Shown here one piece after another: positions 50,017 through 58,534 of a stretch of DNA of 64,000 nucleotides; positions within the stretch are counted from its first letter, which is position 1, and the number at the start of each line of letters is the position of its first letter. The stretch is from Elusimicrobiota bacterium (lineage in GTDB: Bacteria; Elusimicrobiota; Elusimicrobia; FEN-1173): positions 62,001 to 126,000 of the forward strand of contig JADKIY010000005.1 of the NCBI GenBank assembly GCA_016722575.1. The letters run 5' to 3'. A program made the position numbers and the translations under genes. The notes under the pieces were generated by a model. That model was not told the DNA's origin. It did not search any database and worked only from the letters and a program-made list of their open reading frames with translations.

Positions 50017-52980
50017 ATGGCCGTCCTCCTCGGGGGGCTCCTCCCCGCCGCCGCCACGCCCCTGGGCGCCAAGGAATCCGAACCCATTCGGTATTTTCAA
50101 TTCAAATTCAAACCCGACCAACCCGCGGAATCCCTCCAAAATTATTTGACCTTCGTTCAAAAAAACGCCCCCGGCATTGAGGGCCTGCGGACCCAATACG
50201 CCGTGGCCGACGCCTTCATGGCCCAGGGCAAATGGGACGAAGCCGCTGAAATCCTCCAAACCATCGTTCAGGTCCCCCAGGCGGACGAATTTTTCCGGGC
50301 CAGCGTTTTGATCAAGCTGGCCGACTGCAACATGCGCATGGCGCAATTCGCCACGGCCAGCGGCTATTACACCGCCGCCGCCCAATCCGCCGTCCGGTCC
50401 ATCCTGCCCGAGGCCACTATTGGATTGGCTCTGGCTTGCGTGGCCAAAGGCGAACGTGAAAAAGCCTTCGTCCATTTCCAGGAATTGATCGCCTTTTATC
50501 CGTCTTACAAAATCCACCCGCGCTACATGTTTCCGTTGGGGCTCATCCAATGGGAGGTGCGTAAATACGAAGGGGCGTTGGATTACTTTTTGAAAGACGA
50601 AGGCAACCCGGCGAGCCTCTATTTCGCGGGCCTGTGCTTTCGGGAACTCAAACGCGTTCCCGAGGCCACCGCCGTTTTCCGCCGCATCACGGAGGACCAC
50701 CCCGAATCCGTCTGGGCCAACCGCGCCCGGTTCGAGGTGGGGGAGACGTTTTACCAGCAGAAGGATTTCAATCTTGCCGCGCAAACCTTTCAGAACATCT
50801 ACCGGGACCGCCCCTCGGACCAATGGGAAACCCTGGCCTACTACCGCATGGCCTGCGTCGACATGCAACAGAACAATTTTAAAGCGGCCGAAGAAAAGCT
50901 GACGATTTTGGCGGACGACAACAAAGACCCCATGCTCCTGTCCAACATCACCTATCTGTTGTCCGAAGCCCTGGCGGAGCAAAAGAAGGTCACGCACCTG
51001 ATCGACATTTTGGAGTCGGCCCAAAAGACCAAACGAAAATCCGTCGACAACATGTACCGGCTGATCTGGGGGTATACCGCCCAAGGCGATTACAAAAAAG
51101 CCATCGACTTGGCCAACGATTTTCTGAGCACCCAGCTCGACGCCGACCTGACGCCGCGGGCCCTCCTGGTCCAGGGGTACGCCTTCAACAAATTGGGGAA
51201 ATTGCCCGAAGCCTTCGCGAGTTATCAACTGGTCGTTGAAAATTTTCCGGCGACCCCCTACGCCGCCAAAGCGACCCAGTTGGCCGCCATGAATTATTAC
51301 CGGGCGGGTCAGTTCAAGGCCGTGACCACCCAGGTCAACAGCCTGTGGGAATCCATCGACAACGGCGTGCGCAACCATTATCCGGAAACACTTTACTGGC
51401 TGGCCCAGGCGCATCTGAAGTTGCGCCACGGCGACGAGTCCGAGGCGCTGTTCAAGGAGTTCGCGAAAATCGCGCCCCCGCGGCACCCCTGGCTTCCCCA
51501 AGCCCTGCGGGCCCAGGCCCTGGCGAGCGCCCTCGGCAAAAGCTCCGAAACCGCCCTGCCGATCCTTCAACGGGCTTACCAGAACGCCAGCGACATCGGC
51601 GACCGGGCGCTCATGGGCAAGTTGACCTTGGACATGGCCAACATCTCTTTCAACGCGAAGAAATACGAAAAAGCCGCCGGGTTCTATCGGCAAATGGAAC
51701 AAGTGGACCCGAAAAACGAAAAACTCCCCTTCGCCCTCTTTCAAGGCGGCGTGGCCCTTTATCGGTCCTCGTACTACACCGATGCCATTGACAACTGGAC
51801 GAAGCTGGTCCGCCAGTTTCCCAAGGACAACCGCGCCCCCGACGCCTTGTTCCGAGCCTCCAAAACCTGGTTCGATTTGGCCAAATTCTCCGAGGCCATC
51901 GCCGGGTTCGAAGACCTGATGCGCAATTACCCGCTGACCGAATTCGCCAAGGACGCGTTGCTTCAAATCGGCCAGGCCTATTACAACGACAAGAATTTCT
52001 CGAAGGCGATCGACACCTACAAGGATTTCCTGGCCAAGTATCCCCGGGACCCGCAGTCGGTCCAGGTCGCCCAGCTTCTTCAGATGGCCTATTACAAAAC
52101 CGGCAAATCGCCCGAAGACATCGACGCGCTCACCAAAGGCCAAACCAAGAACCCCGTGCTGGTCGACGTGTACTGGGAAGAGGGCGCCAAACTCTACAAC
52201 GAAAAGGATTACCCCAAGGCCCGGGAGCTTTTCGAAAAAATCATTTTCAACTTCCCCACGTCCTCCCTGGCGCCCCAGGCCTCTTTTTATCGATCCGAAG
52301 CGCTTTTCTTGGAGGAAAAATACCAGGAAGCGGCCGTGGCTTACGAAGGCTTTTTGCAGTCCTACAAGGACGACGCCCAGCGCAATCTGGCCATGTTTCA
52401 TTTGGCGGTCAGCCGGTACAATTTGAAACAATTCCCCGAATCCGCTCAAACCTTTGAGCTGTTCGCCCAGACGTTTCCCAAAGACGCCCTGGCCCAAAAC
52501 GCGTCGCTGAACGCCGCCTTGTCCTACATTCAAGCGCAAAACGTCGAGGAAGCCATCGACGCGGTGCAAAGCTACGCCGCGTCCTTCCCCAACGCCGAAG
52601 ACCTCGGAACCGCCTACCTGCAGTTGGGACAATTTCTGGAAAAACTGGGGCAGGAGCAAAAAGCCGCCGAGATTTACCGCCAAACGCCCCCCCGGCGGGC
52701 CGAGTACCCCGAAGCCCTCTACAATGTGGCGCGGGTGTTCCGGGAAATCAAAAACGCCCCCGAAGAACAGAAGGCGTACGAAAGCTTGGCCGCCCTGCCG
52801 AACAAGAGCGATCCTTACCGAATCGCCGGCCTCCTTCAGTGGGGGGATTTGTTGGTTTTGCAGGGCAAGTTGCCCCAAGCCGCGGGGGCCTACAAAGACG
52901 TGGTCAAGAACGCGGCGGACGCGGAAAGCCGCGGGCGCGCCCAGGAACAATTGACGGCTCTGGGACCGGCCGCGAAATGA
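50017..52980 (+). CDS. Large exported TPR-repeat protein
   Basis: A 987-residue protein made almost wholly of helical tetratricopeptide-type repeats. Examples are YAVADAFMAQGKWDEAAEIL, NYYRAGQFKAV, DALLQIGQAYYNDKNFSKAI and SFYRSEALFLEEKYQEAAV. Many resemble the YbgF/BamD style of outer-membrane TPRs. The N-terminal 18 residues look like a signal peptide hydrophobic core ending TPLGA but lack basic residues, and no ribosome site precedes the ATG, so the start is uncertain (see findings). It lies directly upstream of exbB and is the likely periplasmic or outer-membrane scaffold of an energised complex. No enzymatic motif. Confidence 0.82.
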   Translation: MAVLLGGLLPAAATPLGAKESEPIRYFQFKFKPDQPAESLQNYLTFVQKNAPGIEGLRTQYAVADAFMAQGKWDEAAEILQTIVQVPQADEFFRASVLIKLADCNMRMAQFATASGYYTAAAQSAVRSILPEATIGLALACVAKGEREKAFVHFQELIAFYPSYKIHPRYMFPLGLIQWEVRKYEGALDYFLKDEGNPASLYFAGLCFRELKRVPEATAVFRRITEDHPESVWANRARFEVGETFYQQKDFNLAAQTFQNIYRDRPSDQWETLAYYRMACVDMQQNNFKAAEEKLTILADDNKDPMLLSNITYLLSEALAEQKKVTHLIDILESAQKTKRKSVDNMYRLIWGYTAQGDYKKAIDLANDFLSTQLDADLTPRALLVQGYAFNKLGKLPEAFASYQLVVENFPATPYAAKATQLAAMNYYRAGQFKAVTTQVNSLWESIDNGVRNHYPETLYWLAQAHLKLRHGDESEALFKEFAKIAPPRHPWLPQALRAQALASALGKSSETALPILQRAYQNASDIGDRALMGKLTLDMANISFNAKKYEKAAGFYRQMEQVDPKNEKLPFALFQGGVALYRSSYYTDAIDNWTKLVRQFPKDNRAPDALFRASKTWFDLAKFSEAIAGFEDLMRNYPLTEFAKDALLQIGQAYYNDKNFSKAIDTYKDFLAKYPRDPQSVQVAQLLQMAYYKTGKSPEDIDALTKGQTKNPVLVDVYWEEGAKLYNEKDYPKARELFEKIIFNFPTSSLAPQASFYRSEALFLEEKYQEAAVAYEGFLQSYKDDAQRNLAMFHLAVSRYNLKQFPESAQTFELFAQTFPKDALAQNASLNAALSYIQAQNVEEAIDAVQSYAASFPNAEDLGTAYLQLGQFLEKLGQEQKAAEIYRQTPPRRAEYPEALYNVARVFREIKNAPEEQKAYESLAALPNKSDPYRIAGLLQWGDLLVLQGKLPQAAGAYKDVVKNAADAESRGRAQEQLTALGPAAK

Positions 52981-53005
52981 TTTTCAACATCCCCGGAGGA
53001 CACAC

Positions 53006-53638
53006 ATGCCGCACATGAGTTTCATCGAAATAATGAAGATCAGTTTGGTCATGCCCGTTTTGTTGGTGCTGTCCATTGTTCTCGTGGCCGTCACCATCGA
53101 GCGCCTTTATTTTTACTCCCGCATGGGCCAACTGGACAGCCGACTTTTCCGGCGCATCAAGGATCATTTGCTCGAAGGCCGCCTGGCCGACGCCAAGGAA
53201 ACCGCGAATCGGGGCAGAGGTCTCATCGCCGAAGCCCTGGAAGCCGTTTTGGGCGCCGCGGCCGCTCATCACAAAAACCGCCAGGAAATGGACCACGTCT
53301 TGACCCTCTACTTTCAGCGCACCCAATCCCTGCTCGGTCGGCGCCTGGGCCTCTTCGGGACCTTGAGCTTCATTTCCCCGCTCCTGGGACTGTTGGGAAC
53401 CGTGTTGGGCGTCATGACGGCCTTCCGTGATTTGGCCGTTTCCGGCCAGGGGGGACCGACGGTGGTCGCGGCCGGTATTTCCGAAGCTCTGATCGCCACG
53501 GCCTCCGGCATCGCGGTGGCCGTGTCCGCCGCGCTCATTTACAATTATTTCAATTTCCGCATGCGGCATCTGCTCAACAGCCTGAATATTTTCGGGCAGG
53601 AAATCGCCATCATCGTCACGTCCGGAAAGGACCTCTAA
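53006..53638 (+). CDS. ExbB/TolQ/AglR-family proton-channel subunit
   Basis: A 210-residue inner-membrane protein with three helices (about 12-32, 110-135, 155-180). The family core is RLGLFGTLSFISPLLGLLGT and VLGVMTAFRDLA, then GISEALIATASGIAVAVSA. With ExbD partners it converts the proton gradient into motion of a periplasmic arm. Preceded by a CGGAGGA ribosome site. Next to two ExbD genes and a TonB gene. Confidence 0.93.
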   Translation: MPHMSFIEIMKISLVMPVLLVLSIVLVAVTIERLYFYSRMGQLDSRLFRRIKDHLLEGRLADAKETANRGRGLIAEALEAVLGAAAAHHKNRQEMDHVLTLYFQRTQSLLGRRLGLFGTLSFISPLLGLLGTVLGVMTAFRDLAVSGQGGPTVVAAGISEALIATASGIAVAVSAALIYNYFNFRMRHLLNSLNIFGQEIAIIVTSGKDL

Positions 53639-53647
53639 AGACTCTTT

Positions 53648-54106
53648 ATGCACGACCCGTCCCAAGAAGGGGAGCTGGAAGAAACCGAGAAAATCAACGT
53701 CGTCCCGTTGGCGGACTTGACGTTGGTGCTTCTCATCGTGCTCATGGTGCTTTCGCCCATGATCAGCCAGTCCATGATCCACGTGGCGGTGCCGACCATT
53801 AAAAACGAAGGGGCGGGGGACACGCCGAAGGAAAACCCGGCCGAAACACCGCCGGAGCCGCTGTTGATCGCCATTTCCGGCGACGGCTACACGTTGAACA
53901 ACGCGAAGGTGGAAAATTTCGACGCTTTGATGGTGGCTCTGGACGCCCGGTTGAAGGAGAACGCCAAGCGCCCGGTGCTCGTCACCGCGGCCAAGAGCAT
54001 TCCGGTGGGCCGCGTGGTGGAAGTGCTGGACTTGGCCAAGGGCGTCGGCGCGGAAAGCGTGTCGCTCGTTAAATCGGGCGAAGACCTTCCCGGGGGGAAG
54101 AAATGA
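53648..54106 (+). CDS. ExbD/TolR-family protein, copy 1
   Basis: A 152-residue bitopic protein: short cytoplasmic start (NVVPLADLTLVLLIVL) whose membrane helix (about 22-40) contains the Asp expected for the proton path, then a periplasmic domain with LLIAISGDGYTLNN and RPVLVTAAKSIPVGRVVEVL. Forms the ExbB5-ExbD2-type motor with the preceding gene. The linker after the helix is Pro/Glu-rich. It overlaps the second ExbD gene (ATGA). Confidence 0.92.
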   Translation: MHDPSQEGELEETEKINVVPLADLTLVLLIVLMVLSPMISQSMIHVAVPTIKNEGAGDTPKENPAETPPEPLLIAISGDGYTLNNAKVENFDALMVALDARLKENAKRPVLVTAAKSIPVGRVVEVLDLAKGVGAESVSLVKSGEDLPGGKK

Positions 54107-54534
54107 CCGACGATGTCCGTCGACGGATCACCGGGGACGGCGCCATCGCCGGGATCAACATCGTCCCGGTCATCGACCTTTGCCTGGTGCTCCTGGTCAT
54201 TTTGCTGATCATTTCTCCGCTTTTGGAAAAAGTGCCCGTGGAGGTGAATTTGCCCAAGGCCCACGCCCACGAAGAAAAAGAGAACAGCCTGTCGGTAACG
54301 ATCTCCCCGGACGGCAAAATCGCCCTGAACACGGATTTGGTGGAGCGCAAGGATTTAACGGCGTCGGTCCGGGCTCTCCTGCGGCTCCAGGGGGAAAACG
54401 TGTTGGTCATCGTACGCTCCGACGAAAACGTGAGTTACGGCGATTTAACGGACGTTTTGAAGGAAATCAAAGACGCCGGCGCGAAGAACATCGCGGTGGG
54501 CACGCAGCTGATCCAGGACAAGGCCGGCTCGTGA
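54103..54534 (+). CDS. ExbD/TolR-family protein, copy 2
   Basis: A 143-residue paralogue with NIVPVIDLCLVLLVILLIISP carrying the membrane Asp, followed by LPKAHAHEEKENSLSVTISPD and VLVIVRSDENVSYGDLTDVLK. It differs strongly from copy 1, so the two probably form a heteromeric ExbD pair, as in AglQ/AglS of the myxobacterial gliding motor. Overlaps copy 1 by 4 bases. Confidence 0.92.
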   Translation: MTDDVRRRITGDGAIAGINIVPVIDLCLVLLVILLIISPLLEKVPVEVNLPKAHAHEEKENSLSVTISPDGKIALNTDLVERKDLTASVRALLRLQGENVLVIVRSDENVSYGDLTDVLKEIKDAGAKNIAVGTQLIQDKAGS

Positions 54535-54595
54535 GGAACTTTCGGACCCGGACGGTGTCGTATCCAACGGGGAATTCGTCCCCGGAGGCGGACTG

Positions 54596-55735
54596 ATGCG
54601 CGATTGGGAGATGCTCTACGATCGGCCCCCCTTGGGGTTGGACGCGGCCCTTTTTGGGGTCGCCCTCCTTCTGCACGCCCCGTTGCTTTTCCTACAATTC
54701 AAAGCCGCGCCCCACACCCACCGGGCCGAACCCCGGGTGGTGAAGGTGGAGTTGCTCGAAAATCTAAACGCCCAAGTCTTTTCCAATCCCATTTCCGTCC
54801 GGCCGACCACGGGCCCCGTCATTAAAAACCCCATCGACATGCCCCAATACAAGGATTTAATCAAACGTATTCAGGAAGCTCGCTTGAAGGGCGACCTACT
54901 TCCCGCGGTCAAGCCGCACGTGGTCCCCCCCGCCATCCCCAAGGGCGGTTTGGCCACCGGCCCCATTAAGTTGCCCGAATCGGCGTTGAACAACAAAGGC
55001 GTCTTCAACCACGTGACCGCCCCCCAATTGGGAAGCGGTCCCGCCGGTCTCAAAGGCGGTTCCGCCGCCGCGGGGCCCGCGGCCACGGGACGGCCCCTGG
55101 GCGACATCGGCGGCGGGCCGGCCGGCCCCGCGCTCCTGGGCAACAAGGGCAGTTTTTCCGTTCGATCGGGCCAAATCGGCTCCATCGGCTCCGGCGATGG
55201 CATCAAAGTCGGCGCGGGGGGCGGCGGAGCGATCGCGATTAAAACCACCAAAACCGGGTCGGTGGACGCCGCGGTGTTGGACCCCATCCCCGTTCAGGAC
55301 AAAGGACGTTTTGGAAGTTTGGGCGGCGACGGGACCGGCGGAACCCTGTCCGGCGGCGCGGCCCACGCCGGAGTGCCCGGGGGAACCGGGAACGGGTTGG
55401 CCGGCGGAGCCGCCGGTTTGGCCACCGGGAACGTCGCGCGCGCCCAACGACCGGCGTTTACCATCACGGGGCCCTTGACCGGCCGCCAAGTGATTTATCA
55501 GGAAAAACCGGAATACCCGGCCATTCTCCGGGCCAAAGGCATCGAGTCCGCCGTTCATCTTCGATTCGTCGTCACGGCGGAGGGGAATGTCAAAGACGTG
55601 AGCATCGTCCGGACATCCGGATACCCCGACATGGACCGGTCCGCCGTGCGGGCCATTCGCAAATGGTCCTTTGTTCCGCTCGACCACTTTGAAGATCAGG
55701 AAGGCACCATCATCATGACGTTCTCCCTCCGATGA
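54596..55735 (+). CDS. TonB-like energy transducer with a glycine-rich spacer
   Basis: A 379-residue protein: N-terminal membrane helix (about 16-34), a spacer (about 100-285) rich in Gly/Ala with little proline, and a C-terminal TonB domain (about 300-379) with YPAILRAKGIESAVHLRFVV, GNVKDVSIVRTSGYPDMDRS and AIRKWSFVPL. Classic TonB spacers are Pro/Glu/Lys-rich, so the extended arm here is unusual. CGGAGG precedes the ATG. It likely transmits force from the ExbB/ExbD motor to an outer-membrane or periplasmic partner. Overlaps the next gene (ATGA). Confidence 0.88.
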   Translation: MRDWEMLYDRPPLGLDAALFGVALLLHAPLLFLQFKAAPHTHRAEPRVVKVELLENLNAQVFSNPISVRPTTGPVIKNPIDMPQYKDLIKRIQEARLKGDLLPAVKPHVVPPAIPKGGLATGPIKLPESALNNKGVFNHVTAPQLGSGPAGLKGGSAAAGPAATGRPLGDIGGGPAGPALLGNKGSFSVRSGQIGSIGSGDGIKVGAGGGGAIAIKTTKTGSVDAAVLDPIPVQDKGRFGSLGGDGTGGTLSGGAAHAGVPGGTGNGLAGGAAGLATGNVARAQRPAFTITGPLTGRQVIYQEKPEYPAILRAKGIESAVHLRFVVTAEGNVKDVSIVRTSGYPDMDRSAVRAIRKWSFVPLDHFEDQEGTIIMTFSLR

Positions 55736-56763
55736 AAAACACAACCCGGTTGTGGGCGGTGGGTCTGGCGGGCCTCCTCGCCGTCCCGTTGCAGGCCGCG
55801 CGAAAAACCAAGGAACCGCCGAAGGAGGAACGCGCACGCCCCGCGGGGAAGTCCCTCATTAAATCCGAATCGGGTCCCAAGGCCGAAGTGACCGCCAAAG
55901 GGTCGGCGGAGGCCCTTCCGGAAGACGTGGGACTTAAAAAGGGGGACGACGAGGAATCCATGGACGTCACGATCACGGGCGAAGCCCGGGACGAAATCCC
56001 CGTGGTGCTGGACCCGCCGCCGTTGGATTTGCCGTTCAAAGACATCGCGGGGCTTTCCCGCGACGGACAAACCGACCGGGTGTTGAACGGCCCCATGGAA
56101 CACATCGGCGGCGGGGAACTCCTGTCCCTCGCCCTCTTGGCACCGCGCCAGGTCATGGGGTCGCTCCCGGTCAACATTCCCACGCCGCCCTTTATCCAAA
56201 TGGAATTGGCGCCCGGCATGGAAGCCGCCCATTGGGATTTCCGCGTTCTGGACGAGGCGAATCAAATGATCTACCGCGTGGAGGGGGACCAAATCCCCAA
56301 AGACCTGATTGTGTGGGACGGACAGGACAAAGGGTTGATGAAAATCCGCACCGGCCAGGTGTACACGCCCCTCCTGATTTTGACGGGCAAAAGCGGAAAA
56401 ATCGACCGTTTCTACGGCGAACCGGTTCTCTTTGACGTCATGCAATACACCCAGGGGGACATCCGGCGCACGGAGTTCCTAAACGAAAGCCTTTTCGGGA
56501 CCGGCTCGGCCGACATTTTCCCGGAAATGGCGCCGCCCTTTAAATCCCTCTTGAGCCAAATGAGGCGCACCGTCGGAACGGTCTACCACGTGACGGTCTA
56601 TTACACACCGAACGAATTGTCCCTGGCCCGCGCCCGGCTCAAAACCCTCCAATCCCTGCTGGAACAGTCGCTCATGCTCGATTCCACCGCCTTCGTCTTC
56701 GAGGCGGCCCCCGCCGTCGAACGGGGCGAAATCAGCGAAATCGTTTTCTCGGCCAAACTATGA
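55732..56763 (+). CDS. Hypothetical exported protein of the envelope block
   Basis: A 343-residue protein I do not recognise. Signal peptide about 1-23 (LAGLLAVPLQAA). A charged, Lys/Glu-rich linker follows (24-85), then a mixed alpha/beta region with GTVYHVTVYYTPNELSLARA and LLEQSLMLDSTAFVFEA near the C-terminus. No cysteine or catalytic motif. Translationally coupled to the TonB gene before it and to the TPR/OmpA-like gene after it, so probably a periplasmic component of the same complex. Confidence 0.6.
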   Translation: MKNTTRLWAVGLAGLLAVPLQAARKTKEPPKEERARPAGKSLIKSESGPKAEVTAKGSAEALPEDVGLKKGDDEESMDVTITGEARDEIPVVLDPPPLDLPFKDIAGLSRDGQTDRVLNGPMEHIGGGELLSLALLAPRQVMGSLPVNIPTPPFIQMELAPGMEAAHWDFRVLDEANQMIYRVEGDQIPKDLIVWDGQDKGLMKIRTGQVYTPLLILTGKSGKIDRFYGEPVLFDVMQYTQGDIRRTEFLNESLFGTGSADIFPEMAPPFKSLLSQMRRTVGTVYHVTVYYTPNELSLARARLKTLQSLLEQSLMLDSTAFVFEAAPAVERGEISEIVFSAKL

Positions 56764-57614
56764 CCGCCGCGCCCCGCTCCGCGTTTGGTTGGGTCCTGCC
56801 CCTGGCCTTCCTGGGCCTCTGCCTGGGATCGGCAACGATTCCGGCGCGCGCCGCCGACGACGTCGCTCAAATGATGGACAGCGCCATAAAGCTTTACGAT
56901 CAGGGCAACTACAAAAAGGCCATGCGCCTGTTTTTGAACGTCATCAACGCCGACCCCAACAACGCCGACGCCAAGGAATACCGGAACCGGTGCATGGACA
57001 AAATTGTGGAGGGCGAATTGGGCGTCCGCGTGGAGAAACCCTCCAAAGTCCCCAATCTGCCGGGGCCCGGACTGCGCGCGCCCGGCGCCGCCCCGACACC
57101 GGGCGCGCCCCGCTCCATTCGAACCTTCCGACCGCAGTTTCGCCCCGGTCCCCGGACGGCGGGAACCGCCAAGGGCAAAGGCAAGAAGCCGACCACGACG
57201 GTGGCCGCCGACAAACCCACCGCCAAAGACATCCTGGCCCAACGCGACGCCCTGGTGGAAGATTACCGGCGGAAAGTGCTGGGGAAGGAAAGTCCCGTGT
57301 GGCTCGACGACAAGAGGAACGAAATCGAAGTCGTGCTCTACATGAACCGCATTTTTCTGCCCATGACCGACCAATTGACCACGGATTCCTATCCCATGCT
57401 CGAGGCCGCCGCCGCCGAAATCCGCGCCAATCCCAAGAAGGCCGTCTTCCTGCGGGCGGTCGACAACATGTCGCCCGCCGTGCGCCACACCATGATCGAC
57501 CTGCCGGCGCGGCGAAGCGCCATCGTCTTCAGTTATTTCGTCCACTCCACCCTGGGCGACAAACGCCCCGACGAACCGTCACCGGCCCTCACGCCGGACG
57601 ACCTGGCCGACTAG
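56760..57614 (+). CDS. Exported TPR protein with a degenerate OmpA-like C-terminal domain
   Basis: A 284-residue protein. Signal peptide about 1-31 (ending ARAADD). Residues about 36-75 form one or two TPR-like repeats (AIKLYDQGNYKKAMRLFLNV). After a basic, Pro-rich linker, residues about 185-270 (NEIEVVLYMNRIFLPMTDQL ... YPMLEAAAAEIRANPKKAVF ... LPARRSAIVFSYFV) follow the OmpA/Pal peptidoglycan-binding pattern: a long helix with ANP then an ARR-SA-V helix. The usual Asp of the NxD/TDxxG motif is not seen, so peptidoglycan binding is uncertain. It could anchor the complex to the wall. Confidence 0.65.
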   Translation: MTAAPRSAFGWVLPLAFLGLCLGSATIPARAADDVAQMMDSAIKLYDQGNYKKAMRLFLNVINADPNNADAKEYRNRCMDKIVEGELGVRVEKPSKVPNLPGPGLRAPGAAPTPGAPRSIRTFRPQFRPGPRTAGTAKGKGKKPTTTVAADKPTAKDILAQRDALVEDYRRKVLGKESPVWLDDKRNEIEVVLYMNRIFLPMTDQLTTDSYPMLEAAAAEIRANPKKAVFLRAVDNMSPAVRHTMIDLPARRSAIVFSYFVHSTLGDKRPDEPSPALTPDDLAD

Positions 57615-57641
57615 GCCAAATCCACCCGAAGGGAACGACCG

Positions 57642-58427
57642 ATGAACGCACGACAAGTCTGGATGTCTTTGCTTATTTTGGGAACGGCGCCGGTGCCCCT
57701 GCGGGCCCGCCTCAACACGGTGGAACCCTGGGCGCCCGGGTTTGACACGGATCTTCCGACCCGCCGATGGAACCACGCGGTGAACGTCCGCGTGGGCCGG
57801 GGCGCCCGGGGGACGGACCTGACCGAATTGTCCTACGCCTTGAGCCTTCCGTCCGGGGACAACTGGGAGGTGGGCGGGCAATGGGGTTACGCCTCCTTGG
57901 ACGGGACCGGTTCCCGAAGCGATTCGGGCCTCAACGATTTGACCCTGGCCGCCAAATACCGCTGGCCGACCGCCGCCGTGCCCAAGCCGGCCGCGGCCGT
58001 GGCGGAATTCGGACTCTCCCTGCCGACCGGCGACCCCGACAAAGGGCTGGGCGCCGGCGGGTTCGGCTTCCTGGCCGGCGGCGGATTCAGCTACCCCATC
58101 GCCTCCCTGACCGGGTACGCCCGCGGGGAAGTCGGCTTCCACACGGAAGGTTCCGACACCCGTTGGGGGCGAACCCTCTCTTTCAACGTCGGCGGCGAAC
58201 GCCGAATCGATTCGGAGTGGACGGCGTCGGCCGACCTTCGCCTGGTGGACCACGGCCGGGACAAAATCAACGGCGTGCGTTCGCCGGACAAAACGACCGA
58301 GGTCTACCTGGCGCCCGGCGGGTTCTGGAACCCGCCCAACGCGCCTTTGGCGCTTCAGGGCGCCTTGCTCTTCGGATTGACCCGAGACGCGTATGATTTC
58401 GGCCTCCTGATCGGCGCGCGATTTTAG
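57642..58427 (+). CDS. Predicted outer-membrane beta-barrel (phenol-degradation MetA-like)
   Basis: A 261-residue protein with a signal segment (about 6-20) and repeated amphipathic beta strands ending in the aromatic-terminal motif GLLIGARF, the classic C-terminal Phe of barrels. Glycine-rich strand pairs (GGFGFLAGGGFSYPI, VGGERRIDSEWTASADLRLV) resemble the MetA-pathway transporter-like barrel family. A DGRDKIN loop is likely surface-exposed. Last gene of the envelope block; a candidate outer-membrane partner of the TonB-like protein. Confidence 0.65.
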   Translation: MNARQVWMSLLILGTAPVPLRARLNTVEPWAPGFDTDLPTRRWNHAVNVRVGRGARGTDLTELSYALSLPSGDNWEVGGQWGYASLDGTGSRSDSGLNDLTLAAKYRWPTAAVPKPAAAVAEFGLSLPTGDPDKGLGAGGFGFLAGGGFSYPIASLTGYARGEVGFHTEGSDTRWGRTLSFNVGGERRIDSEWTASADLRLVDHGRDKINGVRSPDKTTEVYLAPGGFWNPPNAPLALQGALLFGLTRDAYDFGLLIGARF

Positions 58428-58473
58428 ATTTTCTCCGTCGATCGAGACCCGCCCTTTTCCGTCGGAAATTTTC

Positions 58474-58502
58474 TTGACAAGGGGGGAGAAATGCCCTTAA
58501 AT
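58474..58502 (+). promoter_or_regulatory. Promoter of the decarboxylase gene
   Basis: TTGACA (58474-58479), 17-base spacer, TTAAAT (58497-58502); a GC-rich hairpin (about 58505-58524) lies in the short leader. Confidence 0.65.
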
Positions 58503-58534
58503 GTGGGCCCGGCGCTTCGGCCGGCCAAAATCCC

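Noticed and set aside
49813..52950. 1045-codon minus-strand open frame opposite the TPR gene
   Set aside because: Same antisense artefact; the + strand has regular TPR periodicity and a good promoter.
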